From Ophiobolus disseminans (Eukaryota; Ascomycota; Dothideomycetes; Pleosporales; Phaeosphaeriaceae): a DNA stretch of 64,000 nt. The DNA is taken from contig MU006232.1 in NCBI GenBank assembly GCA_010093685.1, positions 769,427-833,426 of the forward strand, in the 5' to 3' direction. This document shows, in pieces, positions 47,207-57,697 of this stretch. The notes beneath the pieces were generated by a model. It was not told the DNA's origin, searched no databases, and worked only from the letters and a program-made list of their open reading frames with translations. How positions within the stretch are numbered: the first letter of the stretch is position 1; every line of letters starts with the position of its first letter. The position numbers and the translations under genes were made by a program.

Positions 47207-48946
47207 TCATACTTTGCTCGACACTCCCGGCAGGCGGCCGAGGCCCTTGCCTTTGGCTGGTTTCCCCGGCCTGGCGCCCATGGGATTTTGAGCCCAAGCC
47301 ATGCCATGGCTACCGGGACCGCCAGGAGTGTACTGTGTACCGCTCTCGTCTGACTTGAAGCCGTCCCCATCGTTCAAGACCGTCTGCCACAAGGATCCAA
47401 TGGCGGCGCTCCATTCCTTCATCGCCTGCACACGGTCCATGTCTGTACCACTCTCGATCTCTACCGTTCCATTCTGTTGGTTGATCTTGCCGTGCAACCG
47501 CTTGTCGACGATCAGAAAACCCACAATTTCCTGAACCTCGGAAAGGGAGATCTTTAGTTGCTTCGAGATGAACGCCAGCGTGAACCGAGTGTACGGTGCC
47601 ACTAGCTTAACGACCGCCTTGGTGCGCACGTTCCGCGTTACTTCGTCTATATTCTCGGCGATGAATGGATCTTGCAGCAGGTCCTTGTTGTCCTGCAGGA
47701 TCTTCTCGTACTCGTGAATGTCCTCGCGCTGATATGCGTTGACCAGGTTTGTCATGGTGGAGATACGCGGGTCATTCTGGTAGGGCTTGGTTTCCTGGGA
47801 GTCGAACGGGTTGATGTCGGAACCCGACAGCATGGTCGAAAGGACCAGGTACTTGAGGACCTGAATCCGCTGCAGTGAGCCAGCCTCGTCATAGTTTTTG
47901 AAGCTCTCGAAGAAGTCGCTTTGCGCCCCCTTCCAGTTTTCTACAATAGCTTAGCATGGGACTCTTGTTGTGGGGGGTCTTACTTGCCTTCGCTCATGTG
48001 CATCTTGCCACCACATTCTCGGATGATACCCATGATCTTGGGATGTGGAACCGCCGATTTCACCTTAAGCGCTCGTTGGTACAGTGCCTGTCGTGTTGTT
48101 AGCTTCTAATGTCGGTGGCAGAACGTGGCAATGGGCTGACCTTTAAGCGCTTGTTGTTCCTCTGGTCGGCGTACATAAGGATCTCAAGAGAATAGACTTC
48201 TAATGAGTAGGTCCCCTTGCTCGGGTCGTCTGTTCCATCTTCCTTCTGGCAGGCCTTGTGCATTTCTCGGAGCTTGTCGGTCAGCTGGCGGTAGTCCTTT
48301 CTATCCAACCACAGCCTGGCAAGCTTGATGTTCGTCTTGAGCCATAGCCGCTCGTTGTTGGTGCTCTTGAATATGTCGAGGGTCAGGGCATAGAATTGCT
48401 CCATGCATCGATAGGCGTCGGAGTCCTCGGCTGACTTCTCGATGAAGTCAAGCATGTTGTTGATGGACTTTTCGGAGTAGTTTCGTGTAACGGCGGATTT
48501 GACATAGGTGAGAAGCTCTTTGTAATGTTCTACGGCCCGTGGGAGGGTTAGCATGATAGCTGGTATGCACAGTTAGGGTACGTACCGAATCGTAGCGCGC
48601 GAGCTTGAATTCAAGCTTAATCGCCTGCTTCAGGCCCTTGAAGCCCCTGTCGCATATCAGTGTACTCCTGGGCGCAGGATGCACAGCATTCATACCAGTC
48701 TGTTTTCTCTTCCTCGAGCGCCGGAATGCCCAGGAATTCATCTACCGCCGCCTCTGGGTCGTCCGCCTTGACCTGCTTTGCGTTGTAATACTTGTTCTCG
48801 ATGTCGACATCGCCGTTCTCCTCCTCGTCCGGATCCTCATACTCGAAGTCATACCTGGAGCTGGTTAGTCGAGGCTGGAAGTGTCACATGCGCCGCACTT
48901 ACTCCTCGTCGCCCGAATCTTGCATGAAATCATCGTCGTCAGACAT
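47207..48946 (-). CDS. csnB: COP9 signalosome subunit 2 (CSN2)
   Basis: PCI-domain scaffold subunit of the COP9 signalosome, which removes NEDD8 from cullin-RING ubiquitin ligases; in fungi it affects development and light response. Minus-strand exons are 48946-48903, 48854-48696, 48646-48582, 48529-48141, 48087-47988 and 47940-47207, giving 496 residues. Introns are 48, 49, 52, 53 and 47 bp. The acidic start [20 protein letters not shown] is typical. The conserved block [20 protein letters not shown] and the PCI/winged-helix end ([20 protein letters not shown]) are present. The last intron has a GC donor (GCAAGT): only this choice restores [18 protein letters not shown]. The third intron (48530-48581) has a weak GTACCC donor, chosen because it alone keeps the frame (YDSVQHYKELL). 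The downstream neighbour is otubain, another ubiquitin-system gene. Confidence 0.93.
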
Positions 48947-50129
48947 GGTTGTGGCGCGGATGAATGCTGTGTTTCAAGGTTGAGTCTTGGGTAAGGTGAA
49001 GGTGTCAGAAACTAGAGAGAACTGAAAGATAGCTGTGTATGGTGCAGGCGCGTGTTGTAGGTACAAGAGTGAGCTCCATTGTCGAGGCTGCTTGCCCGCG
49101 GTGGTGCCTGCTGTGCCCCGCATTGCGCTAGCCGTTTTGGGCCGAGCATCTTGCACCTTACAGAAGTGGCAAGCCGTCGATTCACCGAAGATGTGGTACA
49201 TAATATAGCAGACGAGGACGATGACCGTCACAGAACCTTTGCGACGGCTCCTGTCACAGAATGGGTCGCAAGCACTGACTAGCTCGTGGCATCATACCGC
49301 ACGGTACTGATAGATTGTGATAGACTTCTACCCGGGAAGCGTGTATACCCTGGCAGCCCTTGAGGGCTGTATCAAATTCACGAAAGAAATCCGAGGATAG
49401 GTAGGTCTTTATAGGTTGGGACACGAACAATTGCAACCTGGTGCACCATACCGCAATCATGACTCGGCTCTCACCTCCGTACGAGATGGGGCCTCGGACA
49501 AGCCAGCGGTATGGCTGTGTAGACAGACCATCATCCGTTGTTCCTTCCGCCGTATAGATTCCTGGGAATTTTCGCATGGTAATGGATGGTACCATGGTAC
49601 CACCAGCGTCGCTGTCTCGACTTTATTGTTTCTACCCTCTCCTCTAGCCGTCCTCAATCCCTGTATCGCATCCCTCAGCGGCGCAAATTGACCGGCGCCA
49701 ACATTCCTACAGCATTCGTAAGTACACGCACCGTGTGAGCTGGCGCCTCTTTTGGCAAACGGACCGCCCCACGTCCGCATCGAGCTCCGACGGGATGCAT
49801 GGTGGAGAGGCGACGAGTGTTGGCCGACGTGAGCACTATTGACGCCTGAATAGGTTTAACCTAGCCGGCCTGTCCAGGTGCACCTCCGTCCATCCATCCC
49901 AACTGCATCTGCACCTCGACGACCCGGCTTCTGGAACGTTTCCACCTAATCCACTCACCATCCCTATCACCACCAGCCCTCTGTCTCGTCTCCCGTGCGA
50001 CGCTCGTCCTCTGACCTGAACCCGCCCCGCTTGCGACCGACGAGACCCTTGCATCAACTACGCGCCTGCGCTCTCGTCCCTACGCCGACGGCACGAATCG
50101 ACCGCCGAGGTCCCCCTCCCACCGTCGCG
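48947..50129. other. Divergent intergenic region between CSN2 and Rho3
   Basis: About 1.2 kb containing both promoters and repeat element H (49280-49452). The 250 bp before the Rho3 start are pyrimidine-rich, as in many fungal promoters and 5' UTRs. No further gene was seen. Confidence 0.55.
49280..49452 (+). mobile_element. MITE-like element, family 2, copy H
   Basis: About 170 bp. The left end AGCTCGTGGCATCATACCGC and right end (GGTGCACCATACCGC) are imperfect inverted repeats. GTTGGGACACGAACAATTGC matches the right arms of copies E and F. The inner pair GCGTGTATACCCTGGC and CCGAGGATAGGTAGG is degraded. Non-coding, between two divergent promoters. Confidence 0.6.
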
Positions 50130-51086
50130 ATGCCCTTGTGCGGTGGAACGAAGACTGTGCAGCGGAAGCTAGTGCTCCTGTACGTCACACCCTTTGCGGG
50201 ATGCCGCTTGCTTGCGACAGCTGCAATGCGACGGGTGGCTAACGGACATTCACAGAGGCGATGGCGCATGCGGAAAGACATCGTTACTGAACGTCTTCAC
50301 AAGAGGGTATGTCTGCCTTCCATTGCGACTCGTGCATGCACGTGAGAGCCTCGAATCTAACGCGGCGCAGCTACTTCCCAACAGTATAGTAAGTGACATG
50401 CGCCATTTACGTATGCGCCCGAGGTTAATTGTATAACACGACAGTGAGCCGACTGTATTTGGTATGCGCCCAAGATAAGATCACCAGAGTATCGCATATG
50501 CTGACTACATCACAGAGAACTATGTCCACGGTTTGTTGCGCCCTCTAACTCTCACAAATTATCCATTGACGCGCTGTCGCAGACATCTACATCGATAACA
50601 CCCACGTAGAGCTTAGCTTATGGGACACCGCCGGACAGGAAGAGTTCGACAGACTACGGTCACTCAGCTATGACGACACGCACGCGATCATGCTTTGCTT
50701 CTCCGTCGACTCGCCCGACTCGCTCGAGAACGTAGAAACAAAATGGGTGGGAGAGATAGCCGAGAACTGTCCAGGCGTTAAGCTTGTCCTGGTAGCGCTC
50801 AAGTGTGATCTCCGGAAACGCGACGACGACGACGCCGAGAACGGAGAGCCAGAGAAGCCATGCATCGACTACGAGGAAGGCTTACGCGTCGCAGAGAAGA
50901 TCAAAGCCCTACGATACCTAGGTATGCCCGAGAATCTCTCAGAGGGCACGAGAAAATGGCTGACAGAATACAGAATGCTCCGCCATGAAGAACAGAGGCG
51001 TCAACGAAGCCTTTACAGAAGCCGCCCGTGTCGCGCTCCAAGTCAAGACGAGTAAGGACAAGAGCGGCGGATGCACCATCCTTTGA
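50130..51086 (+). CDS. rho3: Rho-family small GTPase Rho3
   Basis: Membrane-attached GTPase controlling polarised growth and exocytosis. Seven exons: 50130-50179, 50256-50306, 50371-50388, 50445-50461, 50516-50530, 50583-50921 and 50974-51086, giving 200 residues. The P-loop is GDGACGKT (residues 18-25). Switch I reads YFPTVYEPTVFENYVHDI, switch II WDTAGQEEFDRLR, and the base-recognition motif ALKCDL. The end of exon 6 joins to ECSAMKNRGVNEAF, the Rho SAM motif. The C-terminus is a CAAX box, CTIL, whose final Leu suggests geranylgeranylation. Exons 3, 4 and 5 are only 18, 17 and 15 nt long and together encode switch I. The insert after CDLR (RDDDDAENGEPEKPC) is acidic, as in fungal Rho3. It looks intact. 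Confidence 0.95.
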
Positions 51087-52208
51087 GCTTTTCGTCTTTT
51101 CGGCATCCCACTACCCCTGGACATACTTATATCCCTACTTATGCTACAATTCTCCGACCTTGGGCCAACTTTGCCACTCCACCTTGCCGCATCAACACCC
51201 ATCGCCGCTTATACCTCACCGTACTCTATCTTTTGCTTCCAGTTGATCATGTTTGGATAAACGAAAACAATCTGCGCGCCCGAAATCTGTGCTCGTGGCA
51301 TTTCCCAGAAGAGGAACCACGTTCAATTTTTTGGATAAGCAGGCCTTCCGATACAGGAGAAGCATGGATTTGCCCGTTTTGTTCAAAAGATTATTCCTAT
51401 TGTACTCCGTTTTCCTGGTTCCAAAACATTGATTTATGGAGGCAGCTTGAACGCGTGCATGTCCCGCTCTGACTTCGTTTCTTTGCTTCACTTTTGATGT
51501 ATATGATTGATTAGCTCTGACCTTGGCCCACTTCTTTCGTTGGTTCGGAACATAGCAGCGCGATGACGGCAGCGATTGAATAGCAGGAATCTTGGCTCAT
51601 GACGTTGGGTTTGGAAGTTCATAATGTAGACTTTTTGAATCGCTCGCGTTCCTGTACTCAACTACCAAGGATTGGCACCCATTCTTCTATTTTCAACGCT
51701 GAGTCGAACATGTCGTCCTCATCTACGACCTACTCTCAAGCGCCTCTTTATAGTATGGATAGCTCACTCCTACTATACAAGCATGTGAAGTTCTCATTAG
51801 CGTTCCTGTCTCGTATAAGGATATGATCCCCTTCGATAAGAATATACACGGTAGTCTCCATCTAACCCAGGAGTGGGGCGTTGACAAAGGCTGTCTATCC
51901 TCACGACACTTCCTCACGCACCACCTCCACCTTGGCCTACCGACATCCTCTTCTCTGCCAACAATTAACGCCATCCTTTACACTGCCGCCGATCAATCAA
52001 TCGTATCCCCGTCACAGCCGATTGATCCACCAAAATTTTCTTGTTGAAAGATATCAGCATTCACTTATCATCTTCATACGCGAGCCAAACTTTTCGAATA
52101 GTAATAACATTTAAAGGAAATCTAAACAGGGAGTCTATGTGATTTGGATTCTACTAGCCCATGTCAAATTCCGAGGCCTTTTTTCGTTCCCTCCTTCCGT
52201 CCACTAAC
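51087..52208. other. Convergent intergenic region
   Basis: About 1.1 kb between the 3' ends of Rho3 (+) and the histidine-rich protein gene (-). It holds their 3' UTRs. At 51887-51910 the string AAGGCTGTCTATCCTCACGA resembles the core of the inverted-repeat elements, but no paired arm is clear, so it may be a relic. Otherwise nothing was recognised. Confidence 0.5.
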
Positions 52209-52541
52209 CTACTCATCATCATCCTCCGGATGATGCTCACGCGCACCATCAAAATGAGGATAATGTGGGTGCGAATGCGTCGACGTCGGCTTATGTTCGG
52301 CCTGCACTTTTCTCGTCGCTGTCACAGGGTGTGAGCCCGCTTCCCTGTGTAGATGGTGCGTTGGGGAGGGTTTAGCATGGGAGTGGTGGTGCCCAAGGGA
52401 CAAATGGGCGATTCTCGATTCTATGTCGCCGAGACGGCGAGCTTCGAGGGTGGGCGCAGGAGTGGCTTGGGCGGTGCTGATGGGGTTTGCGGTGGCGAGT
52501 AGGAAGTTGCTCGCTACGAGGAATGGGATGCTGAGACGCAT
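52209..52541 (-). CDS. Small secreted histidine-rich protein
   Basis: Single-exon frame of 110 residues. The N-terminus MRLSIPFLVASNFLLATANP is a clear signal peptide with likely cleavage after ATA. A possible Kex2 processing site (LEARR) lies near residue 36. The mature part has about 16 histidines in clusters such as GHHHSHAK, THHLHRE, HSHPHYPH and REHHPEDDDE, with no cysteines, and ends in an acidic tail. I know no family for it. The composition suggests binding of divalent metals (Cu, Zn, Ni), which is inference. Small size, secretion and lack of homology would also fit an effector-like or cell-wall protein. Upstream is a long leader with no obvious intron. Confidence 0.65.
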   Translation of the reverse strand: MRLSIPFLVASNFLLATANPISTAQATPAPTLEARRLGDIESRIAHLSLGHHHSHAKPSPTHHLHREAGSHPVTATRKVQAEHKPTSTHSHPHYPHFDGAREHHPEDDDE

Positions 52542-52901
52542 TGTTGTTCTTGATGGTTGTTTTGTTGGTGGTGTTGAGACTTAATCGGTGATATAGCTGT
52601 GTGAAAAGCTTGGTAGGTTGGCAAAAGCTTAAATCTGTACATGAGAATACTGAGTGGCCTTTGTCCCGGCACGATGTGGGTGAGAAAGACTTTGTCGAGA
52701 CAAAGGCGCAACTCGGAGCACAAAGCGTTGGGACCAAAAGCGCAAGGAGTTGAAAGACTTGGAACACGGACAAGCTTCTTATACGAAGCCGATTATCAGG
52801 CACATGGTACCATATACCTAGGTATGTGTGAAAGAAACTCGGAGGTCGTATGCATTGTGGAGATGATGTCTTGATGTGGAACACGCCCTTCTTTGTGCGT
52901 C

Positions 52902-54573
52902 TTAAGGCAGCGGTGGAAGCGGCCACGAATCGGTTTGTGGCGCAAGGGACGATGAATACCGAGACGATGGTGTCGAAGTTTCGCCGCTTGCTCTTGACAT
53001 GTGGATTTCAACCTCGGAAGTCAGTGTTATGGTCATATCTCCCTTCCTTTCCTCTTCATCCTCGCCCGATGTAGCCTTTTCCCACACGCTGCGGAGACCC
53101 CACTTGGACACGCCATGCTCTGGGCTCTCAACAATGTGCTCTGCACTATTGCGGCATGAGATGCTATACCCTGGCGCGGCCTGTTCCACGCCGTTCCAAT
53201 GAATCATTTCGTAACTCTTGCTACCATCCGTCGCCAACTCCGTAACTCCTGTTGTTGCTTCCGATTTGCGTCTCAACGATGTGATAGACGTGCTGGGCGC
53301 AAATCCTGTAGACGTAGGATGATCAGAGTTGTGTGAGGTATAACCTGGAGATCTTATAGGCATTACGTCCCGGGAGGATGTCACGGAGGAGTTGAAAGAT
53401 ATCCTTGTAAGCAACGGCCGACAAACGGGAGCTGATGCGCAGATCTGGTCCCTTATTTAGTAAGATCTTGCAACTATGACAAATCTACTCACCACTCCCA
53501 GATTAATCTCTACAGCCGAAGCAATCCACGAAGGATATGTGCTCCACGTCACGTCCCAATTGTTGGATACAGCATGTTTTAGGGCCCACGTTCGCACAAC
53601 ACCTGCGATTGTTACGATCATGCCGAAGCTAAATATCACTGCCGCTGCGTAGCGTTGTCTGCGGGGAATCTGAAGCTAACAGATATTAATCAACACAGAC
53701 GAGGGAAAAGCAATTCTGTACTTACTCGCAATATCAAAGGCAATGGTGTGACGGTCGTAGCGAGGTCGGCAATGCAGTTGACGACACCAAAGATGAGCGT
53801 TGCCAACTGTTCATCGTGACAACTGGCACCTGGTGTATCAAATAACCAGTAGGCTTGAACAGGATGACACTGAAATACTTGCACGAGAGTGGCTGATATA
53901 AAGATACACACGGTACAAGCGACATTTGCATGTATCAGCCATTTGAACCCTTGCGTACAGAAGTCAATGATCAGCACACGTGAACTTTGCAGACAGACCG
54001 CACCCACATGTTATACCTGTATCAGATACCAATCGATAGCTAGAGGGTCAGCAGTCGTCCTCAATTTGATTTGTCATTAAACATGACCTACTACAAGCAG
54101 TGAAGAGACAGTCTCGTAAATGTTGCTGTGGCGATGAACTGTATCTGCGTGAAATAAAGGATCTTTAAGGCTGGACTAAAGTTTTCGATTGGTATGTCCC
54201 AGATATGTCTATCCTAGTGAACTGTAAGTCTAAAGCCAGTAGGTCTCATACCATTCTGTTGTAGACGTACCCATCCGTATTTCTGATTTGCGAGAATAAC
54301 ACTGGCAGTGTGAAAACTGGCGAATATCTATCGACTATTAGTCTTGCAAATCACCAACATCCACGAACTCACTGAAGCTAAGATGGTGAAGATGTCATCT
54401 ATGCCGAACCATCTTTTGATCCATATTCGTGTGTATAATCGCAGTCCGACGGTGATAAAAGCAAGTCCGATGAACACGGAGTTGATTACGACCAACCCAT
54501 TCCCTCGCGTTTGAGGATTCTCGTAGTCAGGTGTCGGCCACGATTGTAGAACTTCGATAGGAGGTAAATGCAT
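52902..54573 (-). CDS. Fungal rhodopsin-domain (SAT4/Pth11-like) seven-helix membrane protein
   Basis: Integral membrane protein of the large, poorly understood fungal rhodopsin-like family. Seven minus-strand exons: 54573-54373, 54327-54271, 54213-54095, 54039-54017, 53949-53726, 53675-53493 and 53444-52902, giving 449 residues. Introns are 45, 57, 55, 67, 50 and 48 bp. Family landmarks appear in order: RLYTRIWIKRWFGIDDIFTI, YGWDRHIWDIP, F-Q-C-x-P motif (VFQCHPVQAYW), NCIADLATTVTPLPLILRLQ and SAVEINLGVICASAPVCRP. A 170-residue cytoplasmic Ser/Thr/Glu-rich tail follows. There is no CFEM domain at the N-terminus, so it is not a full Pth11-type receptor. All joins preserve these motifs. Function is unknown; sensing or transport are guesses. 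Confidence 0.88.
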
Positions 54574-55029
54574 TGTTTTGAGATGTTGGATTAAAAGGGG
54601 AAGCAAAACGTTGAGGCGCAAACAACAAGTATCTAAGGGGTGCGCCAACCATGTCAGAAGACACGGTCGTTCAAGAGCTCAACATCGGCGAGGACCTTAA
54701 GCGATTGCTCCCTTCCTAGTTGCGATACTGCCCATTAGAGGTTTAGCCATTTTGACAAGTTCGGTACAGCATTGGGGGAAAGCTCCGCAGTGCGGCCTGG
54801 CCCGTATTAAGACGCCGGCTCTCGGTAAGTCGTGAAAGCTGGAAAATGGCTAAGCTTGACGACTACGTCTACGTATAGAATAGCTATTCTGAATTCTTAA
54901 AATCTCTAGATACAGACAGGGTGGTGCATCTATTTCCGACTTTTTTGACTTATGGTGAGGCCGACTACGTCTGAAGACAATGTCTGGCCCTGCCAGCGAA
55001 GGTGCCGCGTCGAGGCGCTCATGGATGCG

Positions 55030-55175
55030 ATGCGATGTTACTGTCATGATTGTGGGCGATTGCGACACTAAAGATGAATGAACCATGGAACTTGTCGATG
55101 TCCAGAGGAAGAGTGACCGAACTTCGGTCGATGTCGCTGTCATGATTGGGGGCGATCGAAACACTAAGGATGAAC
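55030..55175 (+). repeat. Short imperfect direct repeat
   Basis: The strings CTGTCATGATTGTGGGCGAT (about 55040) and CTGTCATGATTGGGGGCGAT (about 55137) are each followed by CACTAA.GATGAA.CATGGAA, so a unit of about 50 bp is duplicated with a spacing near 98 bp. Non-coding. Confidence 0.7.
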
Positions 55176-55209
55176 CATGGAAATGTCGATGCCTAAGAGT
55201 AAAACGACC

Positions 55210-55365
55210 TCACCAGAGGTTACCTAGAACCTTTGAAAGACCTGTCTGTCTTAAAAAGGCGTTTCTATCTTTTCCAAGGCTTCAAAAGTGTTGTGAGGAT
55301 ATACAGGGTTCCAGCCAGATTCTAGATAGAAGGACATGAAGTCTTGCAGCACCTCGTGATGTTAA
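55210..55365 (+). mobile_element. MITE-like element, family 2, copy J
   Basis: About 155 bp. The inner inverted pair is ACCTGTCTGTCTTAAAA and TTGTGAGGATATACAGGG. The right end CTTGCAGCACCTCGTG matches copies F and G. The left arm near ACCTCACCAGAGG is degraded. Non-coding; boundaries approximate. Confidence 0.58.
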
Positions 55366-56673
55366 GGGAGTCCCTCGCAGGTGATACCTACTAACTTTGA
55401 TACATAGCATTACATTGTCGTTGTCTTGGGAGGTTGGAGTGCCCAGTTGGTGTTGAGTGGGATTTGATCGAGGGCTGCACAAGAGCACCAACTGTTGAGA
55501 AACTAGAGCTTGGCCTCCGTGCCTCCCCGCTCGCGGATCTGTTGCCGTACCATTCCGCTTCAGTCTCAAAAGGTGAACACTATATATCTTCCGTATTTCC
55601 AACACTGTCTTCCTCGCCGAACCCTAGCCCGACTCAAATTCCAGGCTTTCGGGGTAACACAATCGTACCATTCTATAACTGACATTTTCCACTTACCAGA
55701 TACGTACCGTGAGGGAACAATGAGATCACTGTGCGCAGTTTCCACAAGTGCATTAAATTCCAGAATAGTCTCATTTGCGGGGTGATCTTACAGGAAACCT
55801 ATCCATTCAGCAAGCCCCAGGCATCCAACTACGTTGTCACTCGTCATTCGAGGCCCTCAGTAACCGGTCACCTCCGAGGTCAGGCACGATTGTCTCGCTT
55901 CGCAAAGATCATACCCAATCTAGTCGCAAGCCATTGTTGAATCTAAAGATGCCCAAGGCACAAACTTGCAATGCTGTGTTGCGACTTTGAACTTGGTTGG
56001 TGGCAGTTGGCCGCAAGGCTGAGGTGCGGCGCGGTATTGTGTGGTGAAGCGCGCGCCTTGTCAGTACCACCACCAACAGACTCTAACAAGGAACAACAAC
56101 TTCCCATCATAATTTCCGCATTATGTGCCCGGAGACGTAAATAATCGGAGCTCACGTCTCACGATGTTGCCCGATGACGACCTTGCAGCCTCAGTCTCTC
56201 TAGCGCCTCCGGTCTCATCACCACTTCTCCTGCGCGAGCTTAGCCTTCATTTTATACACCACCAACGGGTGCGGTGTCATCCTTCGATGGGCGCGCGGCT
56301 CTATCCAATCACCCAGAATGGAGAACGCGCCAGGCGCTTTCGTGTGCCTCGAGCGATTCGTTGATGTAAGCCTGCGCAGCTTAGCCGCAGGGCGCGAGGC
56401 TACTCACAAGGCGACCGGGGCAGTGCAAGTCAGCGGTTTCATTACGGGCGATCCTTCACAGGGCACTGCGCTCGCAACATGAACGAGGCACAGGCGGGCG
56501 AGGCAGGACGCGGTGTTCAGGAGCGAAGGCGCAGTTATTTGCGTCTGGGCATATTTATCGTGGTGATGGTCCGCTGGCTTCGAGAGCACGAACTTGCAAA
56601 TCCACCAATTCGTTTATATCCAAAAATATACTCAAGTCATCACGACTTCTCACCACATATACCAATCTACACA

Positions 56674-57066
56674 ATGGCTCCCCTCAGTAAAACCATCGCC
56701 ACATTCCCCCACCCAAACCTCTCCGCCATCCTCACTTCCCTGCAAAAACGCTCCTCCTCCGAGTGCGCATACTACGAATCATCATGTAGCACACACCGCC
56801 TAGCCATCATAATAATAATTATTGCCGTTGGTATCGTCGTCAGCGCCATACTCTCTTTGCTCTTCGTCCGCTCGCGCAGAAGCAAGAACGCGAAGCTCAT
56901 GACGGCTGTGCAACAACGTCGCATGAAAATGGAGGAGGGATGGCCGTCTTCTGTGGAAAATGAGACAAGATATCCATCAACAACTACTACTCTGTATGGT
57001 GCACCTCCGCCGTATGCGCCGCGGAGGCCGGAGAGGGCTGCTAGAGGGGATGGTGACTGGAGGTGA
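56674..57066 (+). CDS. Small single-pass membrane protein, function unknown
   Basis: 130 residues from the ATG at 56674; an upstream in-frame ATG at 56479 is less likely because it would add a Arg-rich unstructured leader and sits in probable promoter sequence. One strong transmembrane segment lies at about residues 43-65 (RLAIIIIIIAVGIVVSAILS), preceded by two cysteines (ECAYYESSC) and followed by a basic stretch (RSRRSKNAK). This predicts the N-terminus outside and C-terminus in the cytosol. The tail is Pro/Arg-rich with a PPPYAP motif, which could bind WW domains or Rsp5-type ligases. No family was recognised. Confidence 0.6.
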   Translation: MAPLSKTIATFPHPNLSAILTSLQKRSSSECAYYESSCSTHRLAIIIIIIAVGIVVSAILSLLFVRSRRSKNAKLMTAVQQRRMKMEEGWPSSVENETRYPSTTTTLYGAPPPYAPRRPERAARGDGDWR

Positions 57067-57697
57067 AGAACTGTGCAATGAGTTTCCAAAGACGGTCACG
57101 TCTATCCTCAACAACCTCAAGTCAGCAGCATGACTGTCTCATCCGCACGGCTTTTCTGTCGGACGTTCTATCGATGTTCTTGCGATTCTTAGTCACGCAG
57201 AGTCCAATAAGATGACTTTGATGGCACGGCTTCATGACGACGCCCTTGGATGAGATACCCTGCTTGGAACAGCGTACTTCACGATCCAACGCACTCGGTC
57301 GCCCGCACTGTGTTCTCACTGGCCACAGCTGCAACGCTTGTGAACGCCGCGTTGAGCGGAAAGCCTGAGCGGGTCCCGGGCACTAGGCCTCCCAGTTTCA
57401 CTGAGAGATGGTATGAGGCGCAGTAACCACTTTGAGGGGATATGAGCCTAGTTTAGTTGGAAGGACCAGAAGCTTAAAAGTTGTCCATCAGAACTAGCGG
57501 ACGATGAGATACAAAAAGATAGTGTAACAAGATGAAGCCAAATTTCATTCAAGCCACCCACATCCATATCCTGCGACATAGTGATACCCTAAATCTAACC
57601 AATTTATCAACAGAAGACAAGCTAACCAACGAAGAGCGAACGACGCCGCGCACCCAACTCCATCTCGCTATGTGAAGTACCAGTCTTGTTTCCCCTC
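57067..57697. other. Convergent intergenic region
   Basis: About 630 bp between the 3' ends of the small membrane protein gene and the kelch/BTB gene. It probably holds their 3' UTRs. Nothing else was seen. Confidence 0.55.

Larger units (their letters stand above)
54574..56673. other. Intergenic region with one repeat element
   Basis: About 2.1 kb between divergent genes. It contains element J (55210-55365). A near-direct repeat of about 50 bp, roughly GATGTnnCTGTCATGATTGnGGGCGAT, occurs at about 55030-55075 and 55130-55175. No supported gene. Confidence 0.5.

Noticed and set aside
47941..47983. GTAAG donor for the last CSN2 intron
   Set aside because: It shifts the frame of the PCI-region exon; the GC donor four bases upstream restores the conserved sequence.
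51790..51930. Possible further MITE-like copy downstream of Rho3
   Set aside because: Only one core-like string is visible and no convincing opposite arm or terminal repeat, so at most a relic.
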